From Marifrigoribacter sp965178585 (GTDB lineage: Bacteria; Bacteroidota; Bacteroidia; Flavobacteriales; Flavobacteriaceae), in contig OZ238267.1 of assembly GCA_965178585.1 (NCBI GenBank), positions 2,914,001 through 2,978,000 of the forward strand: a stretch of DNA of 64,000 nucleotides, written 5' to 3'. The position numbers were made by a program, and so were the translations under genes. Under the pieces are notes generated by a model. The model had not been told where the DNA came from and did no database searches. It saw only the letters and a list, made by a program, of their open reading frames with translations. Shown in pieces: positions 1 to 9,664 of the stretch (positions are counted from its first letter, which is position 1; each line of letters opens with the position of its first letter).

Positions 1-1
1 T

Positions 2-736
2 ATTTTGGTTTCCCAACCTGAGCCTAAGGTGGAAAATTCTCCTTATTTTGATTTAATTGACAGACAAAAGGTTAAAATAGATTTTAGAAGTTTTATCCAT
101 GTTGAGGGGGTATCTAGTAAAGACGTTCGTGCTCAAAAAGTGGATCTTACAAAATTTACTGCAATAATTTTAACCAGTAGAAATGCTGTTGATCACTATT
201 TTAGAATCGCTGAAGAATTACGATTTAAAGTTCCTGATTCTATGAAATATTTTTGTTTAAGTGAAGCAGTTGCTTATTACTTACAAAAATATGTTGTCTA
301 TAGAAAACGGAAGATTTATGTAGGGAAAAGAACTTTTTCTGAATTAACACCTATTATCAAAAAATACAAAACCGAAACCTTTTTATTACCATCTTCAGAT
401 AAATTAAAACCAGACGTACCTGCAAAGATGAATGATTTAGGAGTTAATTGGAAAGAAGCAACTTTTTACAACACGGTTGTAAGTGACCTTTCAGACTTAA
501 GAAATGTTTATTATGACATCTTAGTGTTTTTTAGCCCAAGTGGGATCAAATCGTTATTTGAGAACTTCCCAAATTTCGAACAAAACGATACTCGAATTGC
601 TGTTTTTGGAAATACTACTGTTAAAGCTGCTACAGAAAAAGGATTGCGTGTTGATATTCAAGCACCAACTCCAGAAACACCATCTATGACCATGGCTTTA
701 GAAAAGTACATCATTGATGTAAATAAAAAGAGATAA
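2..736 (+). CDS. hemD: Uroporphyrinogen-III synthase, 5' end cut by window
   Basis: This looks like uroporphyrinogen-III synthase, the cytoplasmic enzyme that closes and inverts ring D of hydroxymethylbilane in heme synthesis. The reading frame is open to the window edge; the first codons read Ile-Leu-Val-Ser-Gln-Pro, so the TTG at position 5 is more likely an internal leucine than the start and a few N-terminal residues are probably missing. The pattern ILTSRNAVDHYF near residue 60 and FFSPSGIKSLF followed by IAVFGNTTVKAA near the C-terminus are characteristic of the flavobacterial HemD family. The gene ends just before a strong bidirectional terminator shared with the convergent pckA. Confidence 0.85.
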   Translation: MLVSQPEPKVENSPYFDLIDRQKVKIDFRSFIHVEGVSSKDVRAQKVDLTKFTAIILTSRNAVDHYFRIAEELRFKVPDSMKYFCLSEAVAYYLQKYVVYRKRKIYVGKRTFSELTPIIKKYKTETFLLPSSDKLKPDVPAKMNDLGVNWKEATFYNTVVSDLSDLRNVYYDILVFFSPSGIKSLFENFPNFEQNDTRIAVFGNTTVKAATEKGLRVDIQAPTPETPSMTMALEKYIIDVNKKR

Positions 737-752
737 AAAAACTTAACGATAA

Positions 753-790
753 AAAAAAGCTTGCTTCCTAAATAGAAAGCAAGCTTTTTT
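753..790. terminator. Bidirectional intrinsic terminator, hemD/pckA
   Basis: GCTTGCTT at 759-766 pairs with AAGCAAGC at 777-784, flanked by A6 on the left and T6 on the right. It lies between the convergent ends of hemD and pckA and can work in both directions. Confidence 0.85.
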
Positions 791-815
791 TATTTAATCT
801 TGTTTTAAAGAATCG

Positions 816-2438
816 CTATAATTGTGGGCCAGCAGCAATTAATGCTTTCCCTTCGTCATTATCTGTATATTTATCAAAATTCTTAATAAATAGTTTTGCA
901 AGCTTATTAGCTTTTTTATTCCATTCTGAAACATCAGCATAGGTATCTCTTGGATCTAAAATTTTATCATTAACATTTTCTAAAGAAGTTGGAACTTCTA
1001 GATTGAAAACAGGAATTATTTTAGTTTCAGCTTTTTCAATAGAACCATCTAAAATACGATCAATAATCGCTCTAGTATCTTGAATTGAAATTCTCTTTCC
1101 TGTTCCATTCCATCCAGTATTCACTAAATAAGCTTCAGCTCCATGAGCCTCCATTTTTTTAACTAATTCTTTGCCGTATTTAGTTGGGTGTAACGTTAAA
1201 AATGCTTCACCAAAACAAGCAGAAAAAGTAGGTTGTGGCTCAGTCACTCCTCTTTCAGTACCTGCTAATTTCGCTGTGAATCCTGACAAAAAGTGATACT
1301 TAGTTTGCTCAGGAGTCAACTTAGATACTGGAGGCATTACACCAAAGGCATCTGCTGTTAAAAATATTACTTTATTTGCATGACCTGCTTTAGAAACTGG
1401 CTTTACAATATTCTCAATATGATAAATTGGATAAGATACACGTGTATTTTGTGTAGTAGAACCATCGGTAAAATCAATTTTACCATTTTCATCAACAGTT
1501 ACATTTTCTAATAATGCATCCTTTTTTATTGCTCCATAAATATCTGGTTCTGCTTCAGCATCTAAATCAATTGTTTTTGCATAACATCCTCCTTCAAAAT
1601 TAAATACACCTTCGTCATCCCATCCATGCTCATCATCACCAATTAATTGCCTTTTAGGATCTGTAGACAAGGTTGTTTTACCTGTTCCTGATAATCCAAA
1701 GAAAATTGCTGTATTCCCATCTTCACCAACATTTGCTGAACAGTGCATTGCGGAAATACCTCTTTGTGGCAAGTAATAATTCATCATTGCGAACATTCCT
1801 TTTTTCATTTCACCACCATACCAAGTCCCACCGATAACTTGCATTTTTTCAGTTAAGTTAAAAACTGTAAATACATCAGAATTTAAACCGTGTTCTTTCC
1901 ATTTGTTATTTTTAACCTTTGATCCATTCATCACCACAAAATCTGGTTCCCCATAATTATCTAATTGCTCTTCTGTAGGTCGAATAAACATATTGGTAAC
2001 AAAATGTGCTTGCCAAGCTACTTCAACAATAAAACGCACTTTTAGTCGAGTGTCTTCATTTGCTCCACAAAAAGTATCAACTACATACAACTCTTTTCCT
2101 GACAATTCATCTGTAACTTGTTTTTTTAAGTCATTCCAAACTGCTTGAGTGGTTGGCTTGTTATCGTTTACTGCTTTATCAGAAGTCCACCAAATGGTAT
2201 CTTTCGTAATATCATCTTCTACGATAAACTTATCCTTTGGAGAACGTCCAGTAAACATACCAGTCATAACGTTTACGGCACCTAATTCAGTTTTGTATCC
2301 TTTCTCAAACCCTTCTAATGTTGGATCTAATTCAGCTTTATTTAATTCATCAAATGATGGGTTATATATAATATTCTTTACATTTTTAATTCCAATGTTA
2401 CCTAGTGCAGCAACTACTGAATCTCTTAATACTACCAT
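816..2438 (-). CDS. pckA: Phosphoenolpyruvate carboxykinase (ATP)
   Basis: ATP-dependent PEP carboxykinase converts oxaloacetate plus ATP to phosphoenolpyruvate and CO2, the first committed step of gluconeogenesis in the cytoplasm. The 540-residue length fits the family. The kinase-1a (Walker A-like) loop GLSGTGKT is at residues 248-255, the metal-binding GDDEHGWD at 267-274, and FTGRSPKDKFIV near residue 62 is the usual substrate-binding signature. The N-terminus (MVVLRDSVVAAL) differs from the commonest form but matches a longer flavobacterial variant from memory. A 22-codon reading frame upstream overlaps its start codon (see separate entry). It converges on hemD through a shared terminator. 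Confidence 0.95.
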   Translation of the reverse strand: MVVLRDSVVAALGNIGIKNVKNIIYNPSFDELNKAELDPTLEGFEKGYKTELGAVNVMTGMFTGRSPKDKFIVEDDITKDTIWWTSDKAVNDNKPTTQAVWNDLKKQVTDELSGKELYVVDTFCGANEDTRLKVRFIVEVAWQAHFVTNMFIRPTEEQLDNYGEPDFVVMNGSKVKNNKWKEHGLNSDVFTVFNLTEKMQVIGGTWYGGEMKKGMFAMMNYYLPQRGISAMHCSANVGEDGNTAIFFGLSGTGKTTLSTDPKRQLIGDDEHGWDDEGVFNFEGGCYAKTIDLDAEAEPDIYGAIKKDALLENVTVDENGKIDFTDGSTTQNTRVSYPIYHIENIVKPVSKAGHANKVIFLTADAFGVMPPVSKLTPEQTKYHFLSGFTAKLAGTERGVTEPQPTFSACFGEAFLTLHPTKYGKELVKKMEAHGAEAYLVNTGWNGTGKRISIQDTRAIIDRILDGSIEKAETKIIPVFNLEVPTSLENVNDKILDPRDTYADVSEWNKKANKLAKLFIKNFDKYTDNDEGKALIAAGPQL

Positions 2439-2500
2439 TCTTGTTGTTTTAGTTTTTGTATTTTTTTAGAGGTAAGTTGATCGGTTTTTTTTGCGCTCAT
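2432..2500 (-). other. Possible 22-codon upstream ORF overlapping the pckA start
   Basis: Reading from ATG at 2500 gives MSAKKTDQLTSKKIQKLKQQ then E, W and TAG. Its stop overlaps the pckA start in the arrangement ATGGTAG, one frame away. Lysine-rich content follows simply from A-rich leader DNA, so this may be chance; translation coupling is only a possibility. Confidence 0.25.
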
Positions 2501-2579
2501 AATTCCGTCTTTATCTATTGAAATTATTTTTGCACTTTGGTTTATACCGACCATAACAGTTTTTAAGTGTTGAAGGATA

Positions 2580-2587
2580 CAAAATTA
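2580..2587 (-). promoter_or_regulatory. Candidate -7 element for pckA
   Basis: TAATTTTG on the minus strand fits the Bacteroidota TAnnTTTG consensus. No convincing -33 TTTG is seen at 18-20 bp, so support is weak. It would give a leader of about 140 nt. Confidence 0.3.
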
Positions 2588-2631
2588 AGAATTCTATTAA
2601 AAACAGACGTTTTAAATTGAAAGTTTTGTGG

Positions 2632-3021
2632 TTATTTATTCACAATTACTCCGTAAGCTAGGCGCAACCAACCTATTATTAATAAAAAACCCCCAATTGG
2701 AGTAATAAATGCAAAGGTTTTAGCATCAAATGGCAAAAATTCATTTAATGTTAGTAAATATATTGATCCAGAGAAAAAAAGTATTCCAACTATAAAAAAA
2801 CGAAAAACCCATTTTTGCGTTTTTAATGAAATTGCTGAAGCTAATCCTAGAATTAATAGCGTAATAACATGATACATTTGATAACGTACACCAGTTTCAA
2901 AAGAACCTAAGGATTTTTCGGAAATCAATTCTTTTAAACCGTGAGCACCAAAGGCTCCTATCATAATAGTTAGAGCACCTAAAATAGCTGCTGTGCCCAC
3001 AATATTTTTGTTTATTTTCAT
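2632..3021 (-). CDS. DUF423 family small membrane protein
   Basis: This is a 129-residue integral membrane protein of the DUF423 (YgdD-like) family, whose biochemical function is not established. The hallmark GAFGAHGL is at residues 22-29 and ETGVRYQMYHVITLL follows at about 42-56. Four hydrophobic segments are visible, roughly at residues 8-26, 52-67, 74-91 and 104-124, consistent with four transmembrane helices. It is divergent from the saccharopine-dehydrogenase-like gene with a 72 bp intergenic region, in which TAAATTTG (3072-3079, minus strand) could be its -7 promoter element. Nothing in the context indicates a specific role. Confidence 0.8.
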   Translation of the reverse strand: MKINKNIVGTAAILGALTIMIGAFGAHGLKELISEKSLGSFETGVRYQMYHVITLLILGLASAISLKTQKWVFRFFIVGILFFSGSIYLLTLNEFLPFDAKTFAFITPIGGFLLIIGWLRLAYGVIVNK

Positions 3022-3093
3022 CTTTAAAAAGTTTATTATTTAGTAATTTCGTACTGTTAATAATCAATCTTCAAATTTACGAAAACCTAAGCA

Positions 3094-4461
3094 ATGAGAA
3101 ATATTTTAATTATAGGAGCAGGACGATCAGCTACGTGTTTAATTCGTTATTTATTAAACAAATCTAGCTCAGAAAACTTATTTATAACTATTGGTGACAT
3201 TTCGTTAGAATCTGCACAAAAATTCACAAAAAACCACCCCAATGCTAAAGGAATTTTATTGGATGTTTTTAACAAAGAGCAACGTGAAGAAGCTGTGAAA
3301 AGTTGTGATTTGGTAATATCAATGTTACCAGCTCGATTCCATATGGAGGTAGCTAAAGACTGTATTACTTTTAATAAAAACCTTGTAACGGCATCTTATA
3401 TTAGTGATGAAATGCAAAGCTTGGATGAAGAAACTAAAGCAAAAGGATTGGTATTTATGAACGAGATTGGTGTTGACCCAGGAATCGATCATATGAGTGC
3501 TATGAAAGTAATTGATAGTATTAGAGATAAAGGCGGTAAATTATTGCTTTTTGAATCTTTTACTGGTGGATTAGTTGCTCCAGAAAGTGATGACAATCTT
3601 TGGAATTACAAATTTACTTGGAATCCAAGAAATGTGGTTATTGCTGGCCAAGGTGGTGCAGCAGAATTTTTACAAGAAGGAAAATACAAATACATACCTT
3701 ATAATAGACTATTTAGACGTACCGAACTTATTAAAATAGAAGGTTACGGCAAATTTGAAGTTTTAGCTAATCGTAACTCTTTAAAATATCATGACGTTTA
3801 TGGTTTTAAAGATATATTAACTTTATACAGAGGAACCATCAGACGTGTTGGATTTAGTAGAGCGTGGAATGTATTTGTTCAATTAGGAATGACAGATGAT
3901 AGTTATACTATTCCTAACTCTGAAAACTTAACGTATCGTGAATATGTAAATTTATTTTTACCATATTCTCCAACAGATTCAGTTGAACTAAAATTCCGTC
4001 ACAGTTTAAAAATTGATCAAGATGATCTTATTTGGGAAAAATTAGAAGAAATAGACATTTTTAATAGTAAAAAACTTATAGGAATAAAAAATGCTACACC
4101 AGCTCAAGCGCTTCAGAAAATTTTAATGGAAAAATGGACATTAGCTGAAGATGATAAAGATATGATAGTAATGTATCATAAATTTGGCTACGAGTTAGAC
4201 GGAAAAACTTATCAAATTGATAGTAGTATGGTTACTATAGGTGAAGATCAAATTTATACAGCAATGTCAAAAACAGTAGGATTACCAGTAGCTATTGCTT
4301 CATTAAAAATCTTAAATAAAGAAATCACAACTCCTGGAGTATTAAGACCAATTGCAAAAGAGGTTTATGAGCCTATTTTAGAAGAGTTAGAAACTTATGG
4401 AGTACTTTTTAAAGAAGAAAAGAAAAAGTATTTAGGTTACAATCCTGATCATTTAGATTAA
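3094..4461 (+). CDS. Saccharopine dehydrogenase family reductase
   Basis: The protein begins with a Rossmann dinucleotide-binding loop, ILIIGAGRSATCLIRYLL, and has the length (455 residues) and C-terminal domain of saccharopine dehydrogenase/reductase proteins of the LYS9 type. Such enzymes join or split glutamate and aminoadipate semialdehyde in lysine metabolism. MNEIGVDPGIDHMSAM at about residues 121-136 is a conserved family stretch. In Bacteroidota the physiological substrate of this homologue is not certain: lysine degradation is the usual guess. It is monocistronic, with a terminator directly downstream. Confidence 0.85.
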   Translation: MRNILIIGAGRSATCLIRYLLNKSSSENLFITIGDISLESAQKFTKNHPNAKGILLDVFNKEQREEAVKSCDLVISMLPARFHMEVAKDCITFNKNLVTASYISDEMQSLDEETKAKGLVFMNEIGVDPGIDHMSAMKVIDSIRDKGGKLLLFESFTGGLVAPESDDNLWNYKFTWNPRNVVIAGQGGAAEFLQEGKYKYIPYNRLFRRTELIKIEGYGKFEVLANRNSLKYHDVYGFKDILTLYRGTIRRVGFSRAWNVFVQLGMTDDSYTIPNSENLTYREYVNLFLPYSPTDSVELKFRHSLKIDQDDLIWEKLEEIDIFNSKKLIGIKNATPAQALQKILMEKWTLAEDDKDMIVMYHKFGYELDGKTYQIDSSMVTIGEDQIYTAMSKTVGLPVAIASLKILNKEITTPGVLRPIAKEVYEPILEELETYGVLFKEEKKKYLGYNPDHLD

Positions 4462-4481
4462 TAATCTAAATGATTTCCATT

Positions 4482-4516
4482 AAAAAGCCCAAAGAATAGT
4501 ATTCTTTGGGCTTTTT
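4482..4516. terminator. Bidirectional intrinsic terminator
   Basis: GCCCAAAGAAT (4487-4497) pairs with ATTCTTTGGGC (4501-4511) across a three-base loop, with A5 before and T5 after. It separates the reductase gene and the convergent zinc peptidase gene. Confidence 0.9.
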
Positions 4517-4543
4517 ATATTTTAATTATAAGGGCTTAAAAAA

Positions 4544-5245
4544 CTATTTTCTCCCCATAAACATACTAATAAAATATAGTAAGGTTGCTAGTGATCCTAA
4601 TGCAGCAACTACATAGGTTCTTGCTGCCCATTTTAAAGAGTCTTTAGCACCAGCATGCTCTTCTTGTGTCACCATATGACTATTCTCTAACCAAGCTAAT
4701 GCACGGTTACTAGCATCAAATTCTACTGGTAATGTTATAAATGTAAAAAGGGTTGTTACTCCAAATAAAACGATACCTATTAAAAATAACATAGATCCCA
4801 AAGTGCTTCCCGAATACATTAAAATTAATCCTGCCATGATCACAAAATTTGAAATTTTACTTGAAATTCCTACAGCAGGAACAATTTTCGAACGTAAAGT
4901 TAGCCAGTTATAGGCTGTTGCATGTTGTACCGCATGTCCACATTCATGAGCGGCAACTGCAGCAGCAGCAGCATTTCTTTGTGAATAAACTGCTTCACTT
5001 AAGTTAACGGTTTTATTTGCTGGATTATAATGATCAGTTAATTGTCCTTTTACTGAAACTACTTGCACATCAGTTATCCCGTTATCTGAAAGCATTTTTT
5101 CAGCTATTTCCTTTCCGCTCATTCCATTTCTAAGCTGAATTTTTGAGTATTTTTTAAATTTACTTTTTAGACGATTGCTTACGTACATACTCACTAAAAA
5201 GATGATTCCGGCTAATAAATAATATCCTCCCATATCTATACCCAC
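4544..5245 (-). CDS. YugP-type neutral zinc metallopeptidase
   Basis: This is a membrane-bound zinc peptidase of the YugP family (neutral zinc metallopeptidase). HECGHAVQH at residues 100-108 gives the HExxH zinc site, and the following sequence ATAYNWLTLRSKIVP is typical of the family. Hydrophobic segments lie at about 8-21, 130-150, 153-175 and near the C-terminus (214-230). The cellular substrate is unknown; a role in membrane protein quality control is inferred only from fold and location. Residue 5 (ATG at 5233, MGGYYLLAG) may be the real start, since related proteins begin there from memory. It stands alone, between terminator and leuS. Confidence 0.85.
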   Translation of the reverse strand: MGIDMGGYYLLAGIIFLVSMYVSNRLKSKFKKYSKIQLRNGMSGKEIAEKMLSDNGITDVQVVSVKGQLTDHYNPANKTVNLSEAVYSQRNAAAAAVAAHECGHAVQHATAYNWLTLRSKIVPAVGISSKISNFVIMAGLILMYSGSTLGSMLFLIGIVLFGVTTLFTFITLPVEFDASNRALAWLENSHMVTQEEHAGAKDSLKWAARTYVVAALGSLATLLYFISMFMGRK

Positions 5246-5357
5246 AAAACGTGGTTTAATTTTAAATTAATAATTCTGAATTATAAATATAGCAAATACT
5301 ATGCAAAATATTAAGTAGAAACATTTTGTTGAAATAGAAAAAGACAACTATAAAAGC

Positions 5358-8198
5358 TTAACCAACTATATTTACAATCTTACCCGGCACAATAATCACT
5401 TTCTTAGGAGTTCTGCCCTCTAAATAATGAAGTGTTTTTTCATGTGACATTACGACAGATTCTATTTCATCTTTAGATAAATCTAGAGGTAATTCTAAGG
5501 TAAATCTCATTTTACCATTAAATGAAATTGGATATTTCTTTACATTTTCAACCAAGTATTTCTCTTCAAATACTGGAAAAGAAGCATTAGATACACTTTC
5601 TTCATTCCCTAATTTACTCCAAAGTTCTTCCGAAATATGTGGTGCATAAGGAGATAACAATACTAGTAATTGTTCTAAAATCTCTTTTGAATTACACTTC
5701 TGAGCACTCAACTCATTTACTGCTATCATAAATGTAGAGACTGAAGTATTAAAACTAAAATTCTCGATATCCTCACGAACTTTTTTAATAGTTTTATGAA
5801 GTGTTTTTAAACTTTCTTTTGAAGCAACTTCTTCACTTACGTAAAAACTATCCTCAGGTCCTGAATGAAACATTCTCCAAGTCTTTTTCAAGAAAGAATG
5901 CACTCCAGTAATACCTGCAGTACTCCATGGTTTAGCTTGTTCTAAAGGCCCTAAAAACATTTCGTACATACGTAATGTATCAGCTCCATATTGATTACAA
6001 ATGTCGTCTGGATTCACCACATTGTACTTAGACTTAGACATTTTCTCAACCTCTCTACTTACTTTAAAAGTTCCATCCTCTTCAGTAACAAATTCTGCAT
6101 CTTTAAATTCTGGTCGCCAGTTTTTAAAGGCTTCAATATCCAATTCGTTAGATGTATTTACAAAAGACACATCCGCATGGATAGGTTGTGTTTTTAATTC
6201 TCCAATTTTGCTGCTAGTAATTAGCTTATTTTCTCCTTCAACACGATGAACAAATGCACTTTCGCCCAATATCATTCCTTGGTTGATTAACTTTTTAAAA
6301 GGCTCCTCAACACTTAAAAAACCTCTGTCTTTTAAAAACTTCACCCAAAAACGACTGTATAATAAATGTCCTGTTGCGTGTTCACTACCTCCAATATATA
6401 AATCTACATTTTCCCAATAATCCATAGCTTCTTTCGAAGCAAAAACCTCTTTGTTTAATGCATCCATATAACGGAACATATACCAGCTACTACCTGCCCA
6501 ACCTGGCATCGTATTTAATTCTAATGGAAATATTGTTTTATTATCGATTTTATCGTTTGAAACAATTTTATTTTCATTCGTATCCCAAGCCCAAACATCA
6601 GCACGTCCTAATGGTGGTTCTCCAGACTCTGTTGGCAAATACTTCTCTACTTCAGGTAATCTTATAGGTAAATGTTTTTCATCAATCATTTGAGGTAAAC
6701 CATCCTTATAATATACTGGAAAAGGTTCTCCCCAATAACGTTGCCTTGAAAAAACAGCATCTCTTAATCGATAATTGATTTCCTTAGCACCACGATGTTT
6801 CTTTTCAAGCTCTACAATCACTTTATCAGTAGCATCTTTATAGGAATAGCCACTTATAAAATCACTATTGGCTATGATGGTTCCTTCTTTATCGGAATGT
6901 GCTTTTTCTGAAATATCAATCCCTTCAAAAATGTTTTTTATTGGAATATTAAAGTGTTTTGCAAAATCGTAATCACGTTGATCACCACATGGCACTGCCA
7001 TAACAGCTCCTGTTCCGTATCCAGCTAGTACATAATCACCAATCCAAATAGGAATCAATTCTCTTGTTAATGGATGTTTAGCATAGGCACCTGTAAAAAC
7101 TCCGGTGATGTTTTTAACATCTGCCATACGTTCTCGCTCACTTTTTTTAGCAGATGCTGTAATATATTTTCCAATCTCTATTCTTTGCTCGATGGTAGTT
7201 ATTTTATCTACTAACTCATGTTCTGGTGCCAGTGTTAAAAAGGTAACTCCATAAATAGTATCTGGTCTGGTTGTAAAAGTATTAATTACAACGCCTTGAA
7301 ATTCATTTTTTTCGTCAATTACTCTAAACTCTACAGATGCACCAACAGATTTTCCAATCCAATTTCGTTGGGTTTCTTTTAATGATTCACTCCAATCTAA
7401 GTTTTCTAAGCCTTTAAGAAGACGCTCTCCAAAAACGGAAATTCGCATACTCCATTGAGTCATTTTTTTCTTTATAACCGGGAAACCACCTCTTTCAGAA
7501 ACACCATTAACTATTTCATCGTTTGCCAAAACAGTTCCCAATTGAGGACACCAGTTTACTTCGGTTTCAGCTAAATAAGTTAATCGGTAGTTTAATAAGA
7601 TTTTTTGTTTCTTTTCTTCAGAAAAACTATTCCACATATCTGCAGAAAAATCGGGTTGCTTGTTACCACATTTAGCATTTAATCCAATGTTCCCTTCTTC
7701 TTCAAAAATATCTACTAATTCAGATATTGGAAATGCCTGTTCGTGTTGAACACAATACCAAGATTCAAATAATTGTATGAATATCCATTGAGTCCATTTG
7801 TAATATTCAGGATCTGATGTTCGCACCTCTCTGCTCCAATCAAATGAAAAACCAATTTTATCTAATTGTTCTCTATAACGTGCAATATTTTCCTTTGTAG
7901 TTTTTGCAGGATGTTGTCCTGTTTGTATGGCATATTGTTCGGCAGGTAATCCAAATGAATCATAGCCTTGTGGATGCAAAACATTATAACCAAGATGCCT
8001 TTTATAACGAGAATATATATCGCTAGCAATATAACCTAATGGATGCCCAACATGAAGTCCAGCACCAGAAGGATAAGGAAACATATCTAAAACATAATAT
8101 TTAGGCTTTTCACTTTGGTTTTCTGCCTTAAACGTTTGGTTTTCTGCCCAATATTTTTGCCATTTGGCTTCAATTTCGTTAAAATGGTAGTTGCTCAT
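5358..8198 (-). CDS. leuS: Leucyl-tRNA synthetase
   Basis: Class I synthetase that charges tRNA-Leu with leucine and edits misactivated amino acids. The HIGH-type motif HVGH is at residues 49-52 in GLHVGHPLGY, and the KMSKS loop is at 719-723. Between them lies the CP1 editing domain, with the threonine-rich stretch NTFTTRPDTIYG around residue 310. The C-terminal anticodon-binding helical domain is complete, ending VPGKIVNIVG. At 946 residues it is longer than the E. coli enzyme; a segment near 150-200 and another around 650-700 look like insertions usual for the phylum. It has its own promoter and is divergent from ftsX. Confidence 0.97.
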   Translation of the reverse strand: MSNYHFNEIEAKWQKYWAENQTFKAENQSEKPKYYVLDMFPYPSGAGLHVGHPLGYIASDIYSRYKRHLGYNVLHPQGYDSFGLPAEQYAIQTGQHPAKTTKENIARYREQLDKIGFSFDWSREVRTSDPEYYKWTQWIFIQLFESWYCVQHEQAFPISELVDIFEEEGNIGLNAKCGNKQPDFSADMWNSFSEEKKQKILLNYRLTYLAETEVNWCPQLGTVLANDEIVNGVSERGGFPVIKKKMTQWSMRISVFGERLLKGLENLDWSESLKETQRNWIGKSVGASVEFRVIDEKNEFQGVVINTFTTRPDTIYGVTFLTLAPEHELVDKITTIEQRIEIGKYITASAKKSERERMADVKNITGVFTGAYAKHPLTRELIPIWIGDYVLAGYGTGAVMAVPCGDQRDYDFAKHFNIPIKNIFEGIDISEKAHSDKEGTIIANSDFISGYSYKDATDKVIVELEKKHRGAKEINYRLRDAVFSRQRYWGEPFPVYYKDGLPQMIDEKHLPIRLPEVEKYLPTESGEPPLGRADVWAWDTNENKIVSNDKIDNKTIFPLELNTMPGWAGSSWYMFRYMDALNKEVFASKEAMDYWENVDLYIGGSEHATGHLLYSRFWVKFLKDRGFLSVEEPFKKLINQGMILGESAFVHRVEGENKLITSSKIGELKTQPIHADVSFVNTSNELDIEAFKNWRPEFKDAEFVTEEDGTFKVSREVEKMSKSKYNVVNPDDICNQYGADTLRMYEMFLGPLEQAKPWSTAGITGVHSFLKKTWRMFHSGPEDSFYVSEEVASKESLKTLHKTIKKVREDIENFSFNTSVSTFMIAVNELSAQKCNSKEILEQLLVLLSPYAPHISEELWSKLGNEESVSNASFPVFEEKYLVENVKKYPISFNGKMRFTLELPLDLSKDEIESVVMSHEKTLHYLEGRTPKKVIIVPGKIVNIVG

Positions 8199-8280
8199 AT
8201 ATATGATACGTCGAAAATTATTAAGTAAAAATACCTTAACAACCCTCTAAATGTGATTATTAAATAATAAATTATGGCTG

Positions 8281-8310
8281 CAAATTTAAGAGTATTGTAC
8301 GAAAGACAAA
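8281..8310 (-). promoter_or_regulatory. Promoter of leuS
   Basis: On the minus strand TTTG (8310-8307), an 18 bp spacer and TAAATTTG (8288-8281) match the Bacteroidota housekeeping consensus in full. The predicted leader to the leuS ATG is about 75 nt and AT-rich. Confidence 0.7.
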
Positions 8311-8435
8311 AGTTTAAACGTTTCTAATACAGAACAAAAAAATAAATTTTTAAAAATTGAATATGGAATTGATGTTTTTTTAATTTCATAGTTAAATTAA
8401 ATTGTATTTTTACCTTTATTTACTAATCCTTTTTT

Positions 8436-9314
8436 ATGGCTTCTTCTTTTGAAAAATATCAAAAACGCAGATTGATTTCTTCTTACTTTTCAGTAGTAAT
8501 AAGTATTTCTCTTGTATTGTTTTTATTAGGATTATTGGGTTTATTAGTTTTAAATTCAAAAAAAGTAGGAGATTTTTTTAAAGAACAAATCGCGGTAACC
8601 ATATTTCTGAAAAACGATGCAAAAGAAGTAGAAGTTACGCAATTAAAACAAAGTTTGGCTTTGGCAGAATACACCAAATCTGCAGAATATGTATCCAAAG
8701 AGCAAGCTGCCGAAGAACACAGTCAAACCATAGGAGAAAATTTTACCGATTATTTAGGATACAACCCTTTACAAAATAGCATCGACGTACATTTAATAGC
8801 TAGTTATGTAACCCCGGAATTAATTGAAGAAGTTACTACCGAAATTAAAAACAAAAAATTTGTAGACGATGTAGTTTACGACAAACCTTTAATTGCAAAA
8901 CTTTCTGAAAACGTAAGAGAGATTAGCTTTTGGGTATTAATTATTAGTTCTGTTTTTCTTTTTATTGCCGTTTTATTAATTAATAGTTCGATTCGTCTTT
9001 CGGTGTATGCAAAACGTTTTACTATTAAAACGATGCAAATGGTGGGTGCAACCAAAACCTTTATTCGACGTCCTTTTATTTGGAGAAGTATTCGATTAGG
9101 GATTATTGGGTCTATCATAGCAATGATAGGAATGGCTGTTGTTTTATATTATCTAAATCAAACCTTTGTAGAATTACAATTGATAGAAAGTAAATTTTTA
9201 ATTGCTTTATTATTTGGTTTTATACTTTTAATGGGGATATTTATTTCTTGGATTAGCACTTATTTTGCTACCCAACGTTTCTTAAATTTAAGAACAGACG
9301 AATTATATTATTAA
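8436..9314 (+). CDS. ftsX: Cell division permease-like protein FtsX
   Basis: FtsX pairs with the ATPase FtsE to regulate peptidoglycan hydrolases at the division septum. The 292-residue protein has the family layout: a short cytoplasmic N-terminus (FEKYQKRRLISSY), a first membrane helix near residues 17-40, an extracytoplasmic domain of about 100 residues, then three helices at about 165-185, 220-240 and 250-275, the FtsX/MacB-type permease core. VGATKTFIRRPF resembles the conserved cytoplasmic loop. ftsE is not adjacent, which is common in this phylum. It leads a plus-strand series with a lipoprotein, DUF3098, uppP and truB. Confidence 0.9.
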   Translation: MASSFEKYQKRRLISSYFSVVISISLVLFLLGLLGLLVLNSKKVGDFFKEQIAVTIFLKNDAKEVEVTQLKQSLALAEYTKSAEYVSKEQAAEEHSQTIGENFTDYLGYNPLQNSIDVHLIASYVTPELIEEVTTEIKNKKFVDDVVYDKPLIAKLSENVREISFWVLIISSVFLFIAVLLINSSIRLSVYAKRFTIKTMQMVGATKTFIRRPFIWRSIRLGIIGSIIAMIGMAVVLYYLNQTFVELQLIESKFLIALLFGFILLMGIFISWISTYFATQRFLNLRTDELYY

Positions 9315-9324
9315 CCTTTTTAAT

Positions 9325-9654
9325 ATGAAAAAAGCATATATATTAATTACAATTTCTATACTATTGATAAGTTGTGTAATCCAAAACCCACAACCAGAAG
9401 AATGTAAAATTCAAGAAATAACGGTTACTAGTATTTCTGAAGGAACCTCAAACGATATTGTTATAAAAGATGCTGGAACCGATTATTATTATATTAATAG
9501 AGGTTTGGAACAAGGACTTAGCATCGAAGAATTAAACACTCAACTTTTAAATAAAAAAGTTACCTTGCACCTTCCAAAATATTGGATAGGAACCTCAGAA
9601 CATATTGCACAATTAAGCTTTGATAATAAAGTAGTTTTTACAGAGTTTAAATAG
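9325..9654 (+). CDS. Small hypothetical lipoprotein
   Basis: I do not recognise a named family. The 109-residue product starts with a lipoprotein signal peptide: MKKAYILITISILLISC, with the lipobox cysteine at residue 17. The mature part is about 90 residues, predicted mostly beta strand, with the region KVTLHLPKYWIGTSEHIAQLSF near the middle to end. It is inserted 10 bp after ftsX and 10 bp before the DUF3098 gene, so it is probably cotranscribed with them. In related genomes DUF3098 often follows ftsX directly, from memory, which would make this gene an extra. An envelope role is inferred only from location. Confidence 0.7.
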   Translation: MKKAYILITISILLISCVIQNPQPEECKIQEITVTSISEGTSNDIVIKDAGTDYYYINRGLEQGLSIEELNTQLLNKKVTLHLPKYWIGTSEHIAQLSFDNKVVFTEFK

Positions 9655-9664
9655 ATAAATTACG

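Noticed and set aside
5991..6249. Two overlapping plus-strand reading frames inside leuS
   Set aside because: They are antisense to clear LeuRS sequence, with no recognisable domain.
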